Of a stretch of DNA of 64,000 nt, positions 27,805-41,900 are shown one piece after another. Made by a program: the position numbers and the translations under genes. Position 1 is the first letter of the stretch, and each line of letters begins with the position of its first letter. The stretch comes from Dipetalonema caudispina. Its lineage: Eukaryota; Nematoda; Chromadorea; Rhabditida; Onchocercidae. Under the pieces are notes generated by a model. That model ran no database searches. It had not been told where the DNA came from and was given only the letters and a program-made list of their open reading frames with translations. The stretch lies in NCBI GenBank assembly GCA_013365325.1, contig JABVXV010000080.1, forward strand, positions 1 through 64,000, written 5' to 3'.

Positions 27805-30800
27805 ATGATACGTCGTCTTCCGGAAGATGTTGTCAACCGTATTGCTGCTGGAGAAGTGATTGTCCGAGCAGCAAATGCCGTTAAGGAATTGATCGAAAAT
27901 GCATTAGATGCGGGAGCTACAGAAATCGTTGTTACAGCTAAAAATGGTGGTCTTGATTTACTGAAAGTACAGGTATCCATTTGTATTCGTATTTTCAAAC
28001 GTTCGGTATTCCTTCTTGCTAATGAACATTTTAAGATTTTTTTTTTTTCATAAACACTTAATTTGAATAATTTGCCGTCCTGCTTTTGAATATTTGAAAA
28101 ATTTCTTTTTTCTTCAGGATAACGGTAAAGGAATTGCCAAAGATGATTTACCAGTTGTTTGTGAACGTTTTACAACATCGAAGCTGGAGAGATACGAAGA
28201 TTTGGAATGTATGAGTACATTTGGATTTAGGGGTGAAGCTTTGGCATCCATAAGTCATGTAGCTAAAGTAACGATTATCTCGAAAATTTCGGGTTCACCT
28301 TGTGCTTATGTCGGTCGTTATGCAGGTATTTTTCAACTTGTTAGTAGTGTTAATTGGCTAATTAGGAATTGTTATTGAATTGCTGAAAATAATCCATTCA
28401 TTTTTTCTTGTAGAAGGCTAGCATCTTTTATCATATTCCACTAGTAACTAGAGGAGATATCCAATGTGAATTTGTTTAGCAGGCTAATTTGACCATTTGC
28501 TGCTTGCCATATCAGAATTATTATGTTATACGCTGGTTAGATTGATTCCAAAGTATTGGCATAATTCAATGAATAAGATTATGACCGGTCACTGTTATAG
28601 ATAGCCATCTGCAGGGCGATATAAAGCCATCAGCTGGACTTGATGGTACGACAATAACTGCCGAAGATCTATTTTACAATTGTCCATCACGGCGTCGCGC
28701 ATTTAAATATCCTGCTGACGAAATGAATCGTATTGCTGATGTTGTGGTGCGATATGCTATTCATAACCCGTGGGTAATAATACTTTTATGGCGTAGAAGT
28801 CCTTAATTTTTTGTAGATTTTAATAAATTTCATCCATGGCGAATCATTAATTTCAGTTCCGTATCATTTACATTACGACGTTGTGGTAGTGGCAGTGATT
28901 TTCGGACAGCTGGTACGAATGATCTTTGTGGAACGATATCTTCGTTACTTGGTGGAAAATCTTCCAAAGTAATCTTTTTCCAAATTATGAAGCAAAATTA
29001 TAAAATATCTGAAATCATTTTATATTGTATTACAACAATTATAAGTCTGGAATTTGATTTATACATTGTTTTAGGATCTCGTCTCATTAAATCATAGCGA
29101 TTCAGCGTTACATTTCACTTTAAAAGGCTGTTTAGTACGGCCTACTGCTTCATGTACCGCTGAGAGTCTTCAAAATCGGCAGGTAATTCGTATCACCTCT
29201 TTTTATTTTTATTTGTAACTACCAGTGCGAAATGCCATAAGTACCTTAAAGGGTGAATTAAAGTAAATGGTTAAAGAACTGAAATTGCAAATCTCTCAGT
29301 GGATAACAGTGGAGTTGTTCATGGCAACTATTTTTATGCAAATTATTTCATTTTCTCACTTTACCTTATCTCAAAATATTTAAGTAAGCAAACATTTTCC
29401 AGAATCGTCAAAAAGTGTTTTATTTGTTCATTAATGGTCGTAGTGTTGAATGTAATGCACTCAAGCAAGCTTTGGACGTTGTTTTTGCTGCTCAAAATAC
29501 CATGTCACCATTTGTCATGATTTCTTTGCAAGTATGTCGAATTAAATTTTTAATGTTTTAGTATTCCACGAATTGTGAAATTGCTATCATTAGGAAAAAA
29601 TTTTATCTTACCAACTAATCATTCATACTGTCTTGAATTTGATGAATGGTTAATCTCTGGAATCACAAATGGATTGATTTGTATGTTAATTAGCTCTAAA
29701 CAACCAATGAACCGGTTAATTCTTACTTATAGATTGAGCCGAAACGTGTCGATGTTAATGTGCATCCGACCAAATCTATTGTTTATTTTCTGGAACAGGA
29801 TAGCATCATCAGCTCCATTCAAGATGTAAGTCTTACTTGCTTTCTGCTTTGGAAATTTTATTTAAATTATATTATGGAGTGTATTACAGATATCAGTTCT
29901 TTATCTGCGAAAGTTTATTTCGAAATTGTCACATTTGATATTATATTTTTCAGTATGTGGAAAATTTGATTCTAAATTTGGTTGGCATTTGTGATGTATA
30001 TCCGAAATTTCCATTGATGATCGATGGTGCTGATAGCAGTCCATCAAAATCGGTTGATACGATTGCTACCTCAAGTACAAAGAAAAAGAAACTAACAATG
30101 CTTGTCTCAGAATCGCTTGGTGGACCGCCACCTTCTTCCAAGTCACCAAAAGTTTACCCCCACCAGGTTTCATAACTATAAATTTTCTTCGAATTTCCGT
30201 GAATTTGCATTTATATGACTTAAAAGCAAGACTAAGTTTTGAATTTTTCCTAGATGGTACGAACTGATGCGAAGGAGAGACGTTTAGAAGAATTCATCGG
30301 CAGTCAGTCACAAATTCTATCGTCCTTAGATGCGACAAATGATGTTACTGCGAGGTTACTTTTATAATGAAATCATCGATGACCAAATCATGATCATTGA
30401 GTAGTACTTCTTTTTAACGGGAAAATATACCATTATGTTTATCTGTGGTCGTATTTGAGATATAATCGAGTTACCATTGGAAGATAACCCAAATGTGTGT
30501 CAAATACTACTGTTGAATGGTTTGGTAAGGCGGGTGAAGTGTATTGCGTAGTGGGGATAAAAACTTTTGTTTTGAGTTTCCAGTTTTTGAGCTGTTATTT
30601 CGACCACTTGCAACTGATTTCAGTTAGACTCTGAAATCATTTTCACTACCGAAGAAGTAAGGAAGGACTTGATAAATTCGGCGAAACTTCAGTTTTGTCA
30701 TAAATTTGGCTCAAGATTTGTTTCATTTATTTAGCATAAAACCGTCAGATGATGGCGAGTGGCGCAAATTTGAATTTGAATCACTGCAAAATATGAAAAA

Positions 30801-32022
30801 AGCACTTTGTACAACGTCTTCTGTCAGTTTGCGTTCATTGTTCAAAGAACACATATATGTTGGAGCCGTAAATGTCGATCAGGTTCTTATACAACATTCA
30901 ACATCAATTTACTTAGTGGATGCTCGAGATTGTTTACGGAATTTCTTTTATCAGGTAATTGTTCTACAACTAAATGAAAATTAATGGAAAAGTAAATGCA
31001 AGTGTAAAAGTATTTATAGATTCTCTTCATTAATTAACATGAGAGTGCGAGTTCCTTCTTCTTGAAGTTTTTATTTTGATGAGCGATGTCAATATGTCTT
31101 TTGATATTTACAATTGTTTGCTAGTGCTCTATCATTCGCACATGCTATTTTAAAACTAGCTTATCGACTGATTGTTTTCTAAGTCTCCATAAAGTTATTA
31201 GCAGTAAGACAATTGAAGTTTCTTTTAACATTTTTGGAAAATTGCACTTTCTAAATCTTATTTTTCAGTATGAGGTACCTTTGTTGCAGATTCTCGTCCT
31301 TTCATTCGGTAATTTTGGGTCATATAAACTAAGCGAATGCGCACCGTTAACTGAACTGTTACGCATTGCTGACAGTAACTTATCTCATACAGAAGCTGAA
31401 AAGAAAGCGGCTACCGTAATTGAAAATCGCGAAATGTTGGATGATTATTTCTGTTTATCCATTACGGAAAATGGGAATCTTAATTCGATCCCGTCCTTAG
31501 TTGATGGATTTATTCCGCAATTAGAATCTCTTCCGCAGTTGATATTAACATTGGCAAACGACATTGCATGGGATGATGTCAGTTTTATTATTGCTTGAGT
31601 TATTTAAATACAGCTAAATTTATCCTCGTAATGTTATGTCATGTATAACAGCTTTTATAATTTTAAATCCAAATGCTGGAATTACTTTTTTTTTAAGAAT
31701 TTAAATGAAAAAGTACGACGGATAAGTTAACAATTATATAAAAAATCTCTTGATAGTTAAGTTAGGCTTGTGTTTTCAGGAGCAAGCTTGTTTCGAACGA
31801 GTTTGTTGGGCACTATCGGAGTTTTTCTGTCTTAAAAAGGAATTCTGCGATGGAGAAGCGATTTCGGGTTTATGTAATGAAAAGCTGTCTTGGAAGAGTG
31901 CATATCAGGATGTCCTATTTCCAGCATTAAAAATCAATTTTTTACCACCACAGAAATTAATATCCTCACTACGTCGGATCGCTGATTTGCATGATTTGTA
32001 CAAAGTGTTTGAAAGATGCTAA
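27805..32022 (+). CDS. mlh-1: MLH1, MutL-homologue DNA mismatch repair protein
   Basis: Twelve exons: 27805-27972, 28118-28325, 28601-28769, 28857-28968, 29075-29182, 29403-29531, 29733-29825, 29954-30166, 30254-30354, 30735-30954, 31269-31577, 31780-32022; 2073 nt, 690 aa. The N-terminal GHKL ATPase has KELIEN at 27-32, DNGKGI at 57-62, TTSK at 75-78 and GFRGEAL at 92-98; the MutL S5-like part carries [10 protein letters not shown] Ser/Lys-rich linker spans about 350-435, shorter than in human MLH1 (756 aa). The C-terminal dimerisation domain ends in FERC, the conserved MLH1 terminus that helps complete the endonuclease site of its PMS2 partner. MLH1 acts in the nucleus after MutS recognition of mismatches and in meiotic crossover. 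Motif I reads RAANAVKE where most homologues have RPA. The start is fixed by the conserved [17 protein letters not shown]. Confidence 0.97.
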
Positions 32023-32103
32023 TGCCTGTAAAGCTTTCGTATGAAAGAAAAGAAAGAACTGTTTGTAGAACTTTCTCTTCCATTACTTGGGAGTAGCAAA
32101 AAC

Positions 32104-32109
32104 AATAAA
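32104..32109 (+). terminator. AATAAA polyadenylation signal of MLH1
   Basis: Hexamer 82 bases after the MLH1 stop and only about 22 bases before the stop codon of the opposing PTR gene. Confidence 0.65.
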
Positions 32110-32130
32110 ATTATCCGCATTTTTGTTCAA

Positions 32131-35100
32131 TCATTTTTCTAATAGACTGTCACTATTATCGTTATTCATCATTCTGGATTTTGTTATTGTTTTGTTGGTA
32201 TCGGCTTCTTTCCGATTATCGCGACATAAGGTGACCAGTAAAATGGGTAATATGAAAAGTCCATGCAACAGGGCTAAACCTACATCGAGAAAGACTGTTT
32301 TAGCAAATGCTAAAATTGCATAAGTTGGAACAAAGATAAGCGGCAGCATGCAAAGTACCGTTGATATGCCAGCCTGCAAATTAAAATTTCTGTTTCCAGA
32401 ACTATAATTTGGATTGGATTGAAATCTAATTCGAAGCTGGGTCAAATACACGAGATTTGATCATGGCTTAGTCAAAGTAAATTAATTGGTGTATATTTTA
32501 TGTCATGAATTCTAAAACTTAACAGATTACGTAGAAGATTCTAACTCAACCTTGAAAGTTGCTAGATTTTACAATTGGTAATCAGTAACCCTATCGTATG
32601 CTAGAGGGCAAAGGCGAAGAAATTAGAGCAGAAGTTTCTACCTGAAGCATAGGACCGAACATTTCGCGGAAACTTTGTTTAATTCGCTCTTCCCGATCAC
32701 CGGTCAGTCTATAAAATTTGTATGCAATATGAGCGGTATAGTCGACACTAAATCCAGTGGCAATAAGTACATCAACCATTGTTACAGGGTCCATATCTGC
32801 TCCCCACCATGATAGTGAACCAACTAATGCTAAAACAAGAAAATATATTGGCTTGAAACTTTTCTTATTTTCACCTTATCGATTTATTTCCTTTGCAAAA
32901 TATTCAATGTATAATTAAAATTTAAGATCACTTACTAAAACAAATGGATGAGATCGTATAAACAATAATGGATACGCCAATTTTACTGCCAATAAAAAAT
33001 AAGCATACAATAGCCATGCAAATAACTGTAACAGTAATTGATCCAATAAGATCCTTTTTTGCAGTTAGTATCAAATCCAACACAGCTGAATCGCCATCAT
33101 AAACGGTAGCATTGAAACGTGGATAATTACGGAAAACTGTACGACATGCATCCACGTATTCAGCACGATTTGACCATTCAGACATATTTCGGGCAGTTGC
33201 TGTAATTACGAATGATACCAATTTGTGTTTACCTCTGAAAAAAAATTGAAATTTTATATTTGAAAAATTTGGTTCTTATTGCGTAGACGGATTTTTTTCC
33301 CGCTACCTGTCTTTGTTTTTTTCTGACTGTGGAATTATTTGAAACATTGTCTGCAAAATTAAATTTCCTTTTTGCTTTGTCTGACCTCTTTGACCGGCTC
33401 ATGTCATGTTGTGATCTTTGCAAGCTTGACCCTTCCTCATAAACGATTCGATAATAAAACAGTTTTTTGTTTTTATCTTGAAAGATCTGCTTCCCATGAT
33501 GTGCTAACCTTTGAACGGTTGGAATATCTTTGACTGTTTATGATATTATCATAGTTTGATATCAACTTATCATAAACTTAACTTATCCTAAATTGTCAAA
33601 AGTATTATTAACATTATTTCGAGACGTATTAAAAAGTGTGACCAACTTTTCATCAATCCTCATCTTGATGAATGGTGGATTTTGGATGTGATCCAGGAAT
33701 ATCGGCAAATTATCATAGGATGGTGTGAAATCTTCTTGACCTCCGACACCTAACATGTTAAAGAAATTATGTAATTTACGATCAAAATCTTCATATGTTT
33801 GCAAAAAGATCATCGTTTGATTAGGTCCATAACTGTTGGGTATCGCTTCCAAACTTCTTATCATATCATAAAACTCGTTATACTGAAATCATATGAAACT
33901 AGAATTGAGCAGTTCCATAATGAATTCAATTACATATAGGTAATTTCAATTTTTATGTTTCGACATCAGTCAACATATTTAAATTTTAATAATGAATTGA
34001 AGTAAATCAATGAATTTTTAAAACATGAAAATTATCGAAGATATATTGAATTTGGATTATTAGAAAATTGCTTGATCCTATCAAAATTTGCAGAATAAAA
34101 GAAACATACTTCCGTTGAATCGCTAATATTTGGTGGCTTATTAATGACAACTTGAAGTGGGAAAAATTCATCAAAAACATGTCTGAAAATGTTACCACAA
34201 TTTTATGCTATAAAGAGTAGGAAAATTAAATAGAATGAAAAAATAGCTAAATGAGATTAAAAATTGGGGGAATTTAAGAATGCCTTGGGTGCTTAACGGT
34301 TATTGAAATACCTAAGCCACTTTTGACTAAATGAAGTCTGCATAATTTCACAAAAACTTTTAAAGTTCAGAAATTAAGATTTTGTAAAGACTTTGGAATT
34401 AGAATCTTCTAAACAACAAATAGAATGCGGTTCAAAATACGCATACCGAAGAATAACAAATGATTTTGTCGGTATCGAATCAGATGGGAATGCCTTTACA
34501 GGTTCAAAAGTTGATTTCATATTCATAACTCCTACTGATGATAGGGAGTATAATATCGCCAGTATGATTATTGCAACAATTCGACCCTTCCATGAACATA
34601 TCAATTTACTATAACTTGTCAGACATTGCTCGCCAAGCTATAATTAATTTATCGAAATTATCAAAAGTTTGGTGAATTTTTTAGTTTTGTCTCAGAAATT
34701 TTTACTAGGAAATATGATAATTGAACAACAACTCATTTCCCATTTTTCACTAACGGTGGGAGAAAATATAAGAAAGGATAAATTGAAATTATAAGGAGAA
34801 AAGAAAAAGGAAAGATTAAATCCTCTTTTCATATTTCGAAATTTCTTACTTCATTTTTTGATACTTTTTCCGCCATCACATATTTATTCTCTGATTTATC
34901 GGCCAAGTAAAGAATTGGTGCCAAAATTGTAAATGTGAAAATATAATCAAATAAACAAGCAAACGATGTACATAAGCAGAATAAGCTCATCTGAAAATTT
35001 AAGAGTAACTCACAATATTTCATTTTAGTTCAATATTTAAGTGAAGAGTATGAAAACAATTCACACAGTTTGAAAAAAAAAAGAAATGTTCAAAGATGAA

Positions 35101-38100
35101 AATAATGGAATAAAGGATTACCTGTGGTGTTGGAGTCAAATAACCAATACCAAAAGCAATCAGATTAGTTATGGATGTAATACTAATTGATGGCCCAATT
35201 TCGACAAAAACTTGTGCCAGTCGCTCTTTTCGAGATGTTATAGTCCTTAGACGAGACCAACTCTGAATCATAATAAATGCATCGTCCACTCCTGCAATTT
35301 ACTTAAAATTTAATCCAACAGTTAAAACTTCTTCCATAACTTTTTCACTTACATCATGTTGCCTTCCGATCATTAACTATTCCTTGAAAAGTTCACGCCT
35401 TTTTTAATATTTATAAATCTCGTTGTTGTTTAAATGTATTTAGTGACCGCCTAATAGAACCTCGATATATTTCCCAGTCTTCGATCCCTGCATATTCGCA
35501 TACAGACATAATCCTCTTTATTCTTGATAATTACAGTTTGTACCTATCGTTACGGGAAAGAACTCCGATGAATATTAAATGGTTACTGTTCTCTTGGGAA
35601 TCGAATCTAGGAACTACGAAACTGTAAATGATAGTGGTGCATCGAAAATTTTTGAATTTACTTCCATTTCAATCTTCCAACTCTATAAATAAGTATCAGC
35701 ATGTGCTGCACCACTACAAGAGTCTACCATAGGGTTAAATATCTATGCTATGCAGATTGAAGTATCGAATGATTGTTATTTTTTGACCAAATTTTCAGGG
35801 CCATCAAACATTCTTCATCTCTTCAAAAACCTTACGCCAAAATAAATTTGCTTCAAGGAAAATGATAAAAATAAATATACCTATTCCAAGAATCAAAAAT
35901 GGTGTGACACACATCATAGAATAAATGGGTAATCCTAGCCAAGAAAGAATGCCAAAGGATGAAGTGGCAGCCAGAATTGGTGCAAATATAGTAGCAAAAA
36001 CAATTGGAAGAAGAAGACGTAATTCCATTTTACGCCACATAACAAGAAATACGAAACAAATTAGAAAGAAAAATCCAACTGTCATTAATTTCGTTGCCTG
36101 TACAGAAATTCGTATTAGTCAAATGATATTTTGAATTGCAAGAAATAAGCTTTAAACAGCAAAAATTACCGATTTTCTTAAAATTTTCATTAAGCAATCA
36201 AATTAAAGTGATAATTGACGTTGTTTCAACATAGAATGAAATTTTCTTTGAAAATTTCGAACATTTAAATTGACCAATTTGGAATAACACTTTTTAACGT
36301 GTAAGAACCATTTTTTTTTCCATATTATAAATTTTTACTTGATAAGCTCCTCGAATCATCTCACGATTTGCAATTTCATCACCAAAAATATTGAAATTGA
36401 TCCATTTGGTGACATTTTTCTTTCTTGACATTTCGAACAATGTAATAGTTACATTATGGAGGATTTCAAGTTTATGTGGATTATCGGCATTTGCTAAATG
36501 CCAGAACATAATGGTTCCTACTTGTATTATCGTAGATCGATTCGGGAATACGTGATCTAGAAGTAGTACGTAAGTTTTCCACTTGTAAAATAAAATTTTT
36601 CGTTTGGCAGTTTAATTGACAAGAAATGATGTTAAAAATGTTTATTGTAAAAAGAAAAAGCATTAGGAAAGGGATTTATTTAATCAGTTAAAAAACTTGG
36701 AAACATTGCCAGAGGATTGTACACCGAACAGATTTGAGCCAAGAAACAATTTCTGCCCAAATATAGTTGTTGTTGGAAAAGCAAATATAGCATCTTTGTC
36801 GTAATCAGTATTACTCATATTTTTCTTGAATTCATTCTGAAATCCATTTCTTTCATTACAATATCATTACAAATTTTCTTGAAATATTTGAAAAAGTTAA
36901 AAGAAACAATCTTTTTGGGTTGATTTTTATCCGATCTTTGTTTACTATCTATTTCAAATCTTAATGTGAAAATGTATGGAGAAGAAATGATATGCTTATC
37001 CTATACGGTATTAATTAATAACTTTGTTTCGGTCATTACTTATTTGTCAATTGAAAACCGATAGGAATTGTTTAAAATTGCAATTAAACAGCTTCATTAA
37101 GAATTGCTACATTTATTTTCTTAATTTGTTAGAAAAAACAAAAGGATTTTCCTTTAGCATTACCCAGAAAACGCTGATTGGCTTATTAACGTCACAAAAT
37201 GGATGACAAATTGGTACATCGAAATATTTAGTGTTGTTCAATACATTAGTTATTATCCGATTTATTTGATACATTTCCTCAATATGATTTTCACGTAACA
37301 TTGTTCCGCCATCTTTTGCATAAAATATGATAAAAGTGCGCTGCGGAACGCTAGCAATATTGTAAAATTGCTTGTATATTTCTTCTTCTCTGTAAAAAGT
37401 CTTTTTTTTTGGCAAAAAATAGGATAATTAATAAATGATTATATTGTACAGAATGTTTTCAAAATTCGTTAGTCAAAAAAATTAGCTTCAGCATAAAGTA
37501 TGTAGTGAAGTTTTCTAAATCATTTCTATAATTCCTAGAGCAATGGCTTCATTTTCATCGAATGAAATAGCACTGTCTTTAAGAACTTTGCAAGATATTT
37601 GAGATTAAACACTCTTAAATAATTAAATGAAAAATTCCCAGAATGTGATTTTCGGATTTGTACTTGTGACCTTTGTACCTTCACAGAACCAAAAATTTCA
37701 ATATCATTCAAGTTGCTCATCCCTCATTACTGGCGAACTTTATAAGGTTTTCATAAAAGTTTTAATTTTTCGGAAGAAGTTATAATTAAAAAAAAGAAAA
37801 CAACTTGTTTGAGTTTATACAAGCATATGAAAAAGAGCATATTATATTCAAAATAGCTCATGTAAAGACTTTTAAAGAGTTTTCGCGAAGGAAAATATGT
37901 CTAAATTATAATTTTAGATTCTGGATTGGAGTAATACTTAATATCTATTTTTTGCTTTTAAATCAATCCAATTTGCTGCCGAAAAATCTATTCCAATTGT
38001 TTAAAAAAAAAAAGAAATCAAGAGATTTCCTTTCCATCCACTAATTCCTCGATTCTTAAGTTAATGAGTACTGAAAACTGCTAAGTGGAATTTTAAAATG

Positions 38101-38922
38101 AGTTAGGTGGAAAGTTATATTTGTCCGTTTAACATTTAGCAGAAATTGGGAACAATTCTTTAGCTTCTAAAATCATTATTCTCTTACACTTTCATTCTCT
38201 TCTTTCTTTTGTTTAAATATCCCATTTAAAAAATTAAAAGAATCGTGAACTTCTTTTGAATCATTCTATTACATTATCCAGTCAATAATGAAAGTGACCT
38301 AGAAAATAACAAAAGTAAACAGAATGATTTGAATGATCAATTAAAAATAGAAGTTGATAAGATAACATCAACCTGACTGCTCTTGATTTAGGTGGTGAAA
38401 AGCTGCGCCGTATGTCATCTTCTAAAGTTGAGTTAAACAATGATGATGATAGAAGTGCGGAAAACAGAAGTGTTGCGAGCAGAAAATGGCGTGGATATGT
38501 CGCGACAGCGATGGCAATCTGTCGATTAACTCGATCGTATGTGTTCCTGGAAAATTACTATATCACATTATCAGGTCATCTAGATCGAAGTAATTTGTGG
38601 TAGAGCAGATTCCAAATGATTTAAAAGTATCAAATATTATCTCTGACAAATATTTATGACTACATAAAACTTTCGAAATGTCTTTTTTAAACGTGCTATC
38701 TTAATTTTTTTCACGAGAAGCTTTGGACGAGTAAATAAAAGTCATGATAGGACTCCTTGACAGAATCACTCGAAAGTTTGTATTGAAAAGATTCAAAGAC
38801 TACTTATGTTATTATATCAAACGAATTATAAGTTAATTTGATGAGATGAATTCTGAACCATTTATGAAATTGATTGCAGCGAAATAGATGGACAAAGTGA
38901 AAATGAAAAAGACTTACTCCAT
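32131..38922 (-). CDS. Patched-related (PTR) sterol-sensing/RND membrane protein
   Basis: Fourteen minus-strand exons: 38922-38918, 38546-38373, 37389-37164, 36836-36705, 36581-36339, 36097-35881, 35291-35122, 34990-34850, 34637-34447, 34182-34110, 33882-33647, 33234-32936, 32829-32642, 32373-32131; 2538 nt, 845 aa. TM1 is followed by LEDDIRRSFSPP, a PTR hallmark. The sterol-sensing segment is at about 261-410, with GVDDAF at 333-338. A second extracellular loop lies between the two permease halves, and the last half has TGFSVDYTAH at about 727-735. The paired Asp residues in TM4 and TM10 are the proton-relay positions of RND transporters. Nematode PTRs act at apical membranes in moulting, cuticle formation and osmoregulation; the substrate is unknown. 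The start is uncertain: the first exon stays open upstream to an acceptor at 38988, so more N-terminal residues are possible. The stop lies 108 bp from the MLH1 stop, tail to tail. Confidence 0.92.
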
Positions 38923-41900
38923 CTGAATCCCTGGATAAAGATCACGCACCAAGGTACACAAATCACGTGGCACACGTGCAAAGTACAGCTAATTGACTTC
39001 GTCCAAGTAGAAAAAGTCGTTATAATAGAGTTGATACGGTGCTGAATTGATATTTTTCCTTGCTCAGAAGAGATTTTTTGTTGTTCTTCTGTAGACAAAG
39101 ATTTATCCAACAGCTCCGTATATCTTCATATCATCACTACCATCAATTTCGATTAAAATGCATTGAAATTTCATAGACTCTCATTGGAAATCAGACGATA
39201 GTCTTTTCATTTGTGTCGTCGTCTTTAAAAATGGACGTAATGTCGCCCTGTAATTCGATGTAACCTATCTGTTGCCGTAATCTTCATGTCGAGAACACAT
39301 CAAACAGAAAACGAATGTATGGGTTAAGATGGAGATTTTTTACCATCTTGGGTTTATGGAGAATGATTAGACCTTCTAGACACATAATTTCACGTCGAAA
39401 TACAGCAGTGATATAATAATTAGAATTCTTGGCACATAGTTCAGCATTTAGTTACTTTTAATTAGAAAAATTTTACTTAAATGTAAAAATTTCTAGTTGC
39501 AAGATATTGAAATGAATATTAGTGAAGATCGAAGTGGTCGGACGAGTTCCTCAATGATACGCAATCTATGAAATGTCATTGAATATGAGTCAGAAAGAGC
39601 GACAGCAACTGGTTGTATTTTTTATGATCAGAAGAAAAAAAAAAACTTCTTAAATTACGAATTATTTCAGAAACTGGAAATAGATTGAAAATATGACCAA
39701 TTAAAAGGCGGATATTGGGAATTGGTAAACGAAAGATTGAATTTGAAGTCAGATATGGCATAAAAACGATAAAAGGGAAGTCCAGTTGAGGTTTTTATTT
39801 TTTTATTTTTTCCCTTACAATGTATTAAAATTCATCCTAACATACCCTTTTTACCTGGAATGTTGAAGTTCAAAGTAAATCAAATCGCTGGAAATTTTTT
39901 TGTCATTGTCGATTTTTGTTTCAAAAAAGTTTCTCGTACTCGTACCTGTTACAAATTAATAATTAATCAAAAGTGCCAAAAAAATATTACTAAGAATAAT
40001 GCATTCACATATACACCGTTTCAAATAATGCAAAAAAGATCGCAGCGAGTTCGTTCTTAGAAAATTTCATCTTATTCATTATTTTGCCGTTTATATCTTC
40101 CACTTCTTTTTTTATTATTATCGATTGTTCAAAATTCTGAAAACTCATATTCAATTCTGAAATTTACAACTGAGTGGTAATTTTGAAACATCTGTCTGAA
40201 ATAATATGTGAAAAAAGAATAAACTGAATTTTGAATAGATTTTTTTGAATATTTCAACCATTTTTAAATAAAAAGAAAAAAAAAAAACTATTCGTAGTTG
40301 GTTAAATCAGTCGAAATAATTGCTTTACGGGTGAATGGATAGATGAGCGAATGGACGAATGGACAAACGAGCAACGAATGATTCGTTCCATATTTCGAAA
40401 TTTTCGATTTAATGCTGACCTTTTCAATAATTAGGAGCAATTCTTGACTATGTGGAAACAAGCACGAAATCGACTGCTCAAAGTATCGGTTTAATATTCT
40501 CAGATCAAATCAGTTGATATCAGACTTGTCATGTGATCATCAATCCTATAGTATTTTTGATAATGAAATGAAGTTCAATTGATTTGGTACTTCTAATAAT
40601 GAAAGGGATTTAATTGGTCTACCTGAAAAAGACATAACGTTTCGTTTTATGCTCTTCATTAGTGGAGCTGTCGAATTAGAATTCCTGATATTTATCTGTC
40701 AGCATTTTAATACTGAAGTTCTATGATTGATAAAAAATCCTGAGTACCCGAGTAAGTGCTAAGTGTTACGGCAGTGTTTAGGACTATTCAGATTTTTGTC
40801 TCCTCGATAATTTTTAAGAATTCACAGTGGTTAATATTTTGATATAAATATTTTCAATTTTCAGTTAGTGCAGGAGCAGCCTACTTAGAGATGTACCAAA
40901 TCTATCCCGTTCAGTTTTTGAAGTATAGCTTGGTCTATAAATTAATAGAGATAACTTCGATTCAGTGAAAAATATTAGTGCTGCTTTTTATTTATAAAAT
41001 TTAAAGAAAGAAAGTGATGAAACATTTATAAAAGGCTAGTTTAAATTTGCTGAATATTATATTTTTAGACCACAACTATCATCATATTCTCATCTCCAGA
41101 AATGAAGGCCTTACTTATATGCAAAAGCAAAAGGTACTGAAGGTTGAAGAACTGCTGTTTATCCAAATTACTATGATCAGGATTAAACTTTCTGTAACAT
41201 TGATCTGGCAGATGTAGTATGCATGTTGTTGTATCAATTATATCAATTTATTAAATAATCAACGAATAATTAGGTTTTACTTCTGAAATTATATGTAGAG
41301 GATGGGAAAGTTTATGCAAAATGATTAACAAATGATTGGAAGACTGATCATTGATTCGAACTGTTGAAATGATAATTTGAATTAATAAGTAAATCCAAAA
41401 AGGGAAAAGTTACAAATCATGAAAAACTTTCCCATTCATAACAAAAAATTTTAATCTGAATGAATAAAGACTACGGAAAATTTAATTCTGTTAACACACT
41501 GTTTCACATCAATCGAAAAATAGAATGTCACTGTTCAAAAATATCAAAAATCAAAAGTGATTATTGAACCGTTTAATCATTTCTTGACAACAGGTTATTT
41601 TTATACTCTAAAAAATTGTCATATGCTCTTCTCTAATTAGCTATCGTAGGGAATAGTGTTGAAATGTCAAAAGTCAATTGATGTAACACTGACTGATTTT
41701 CCGGATTATATACCACTTATGCGCTCTTTGAAGGAAATATGACATTTAAAAGATAATGAGTGAAACAATTATGTCAACACGATTATTAAATAGAAGAAAA
41801 ACTATGTAAATTCACTTCTGGAATTTATATCAGTATCGGTTTTTCTCTGACTCACGGGAACTCTCAATGGAAACTCTTCTCTTACATACCTATCACATCT

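Noticed and set aside
30622..30734. Open segment in MLH1 intron 9 with a good acceptor (codes [11 protein letters not shown] and beyond)
   Set aside because: Including it breaks the phase with the next exon. Exon 9 (ending 30354) joins the exon starting at 30735 in phase without it, and MLH1 homologues have no such segment.
38412..38603. Plus-strand frame with acidic start opposite the PTR gene
   Set aside because: It overlaps antisense to PTR exon 2, which encodes TM1 and the LEDDIRRSFSPP hallmark.
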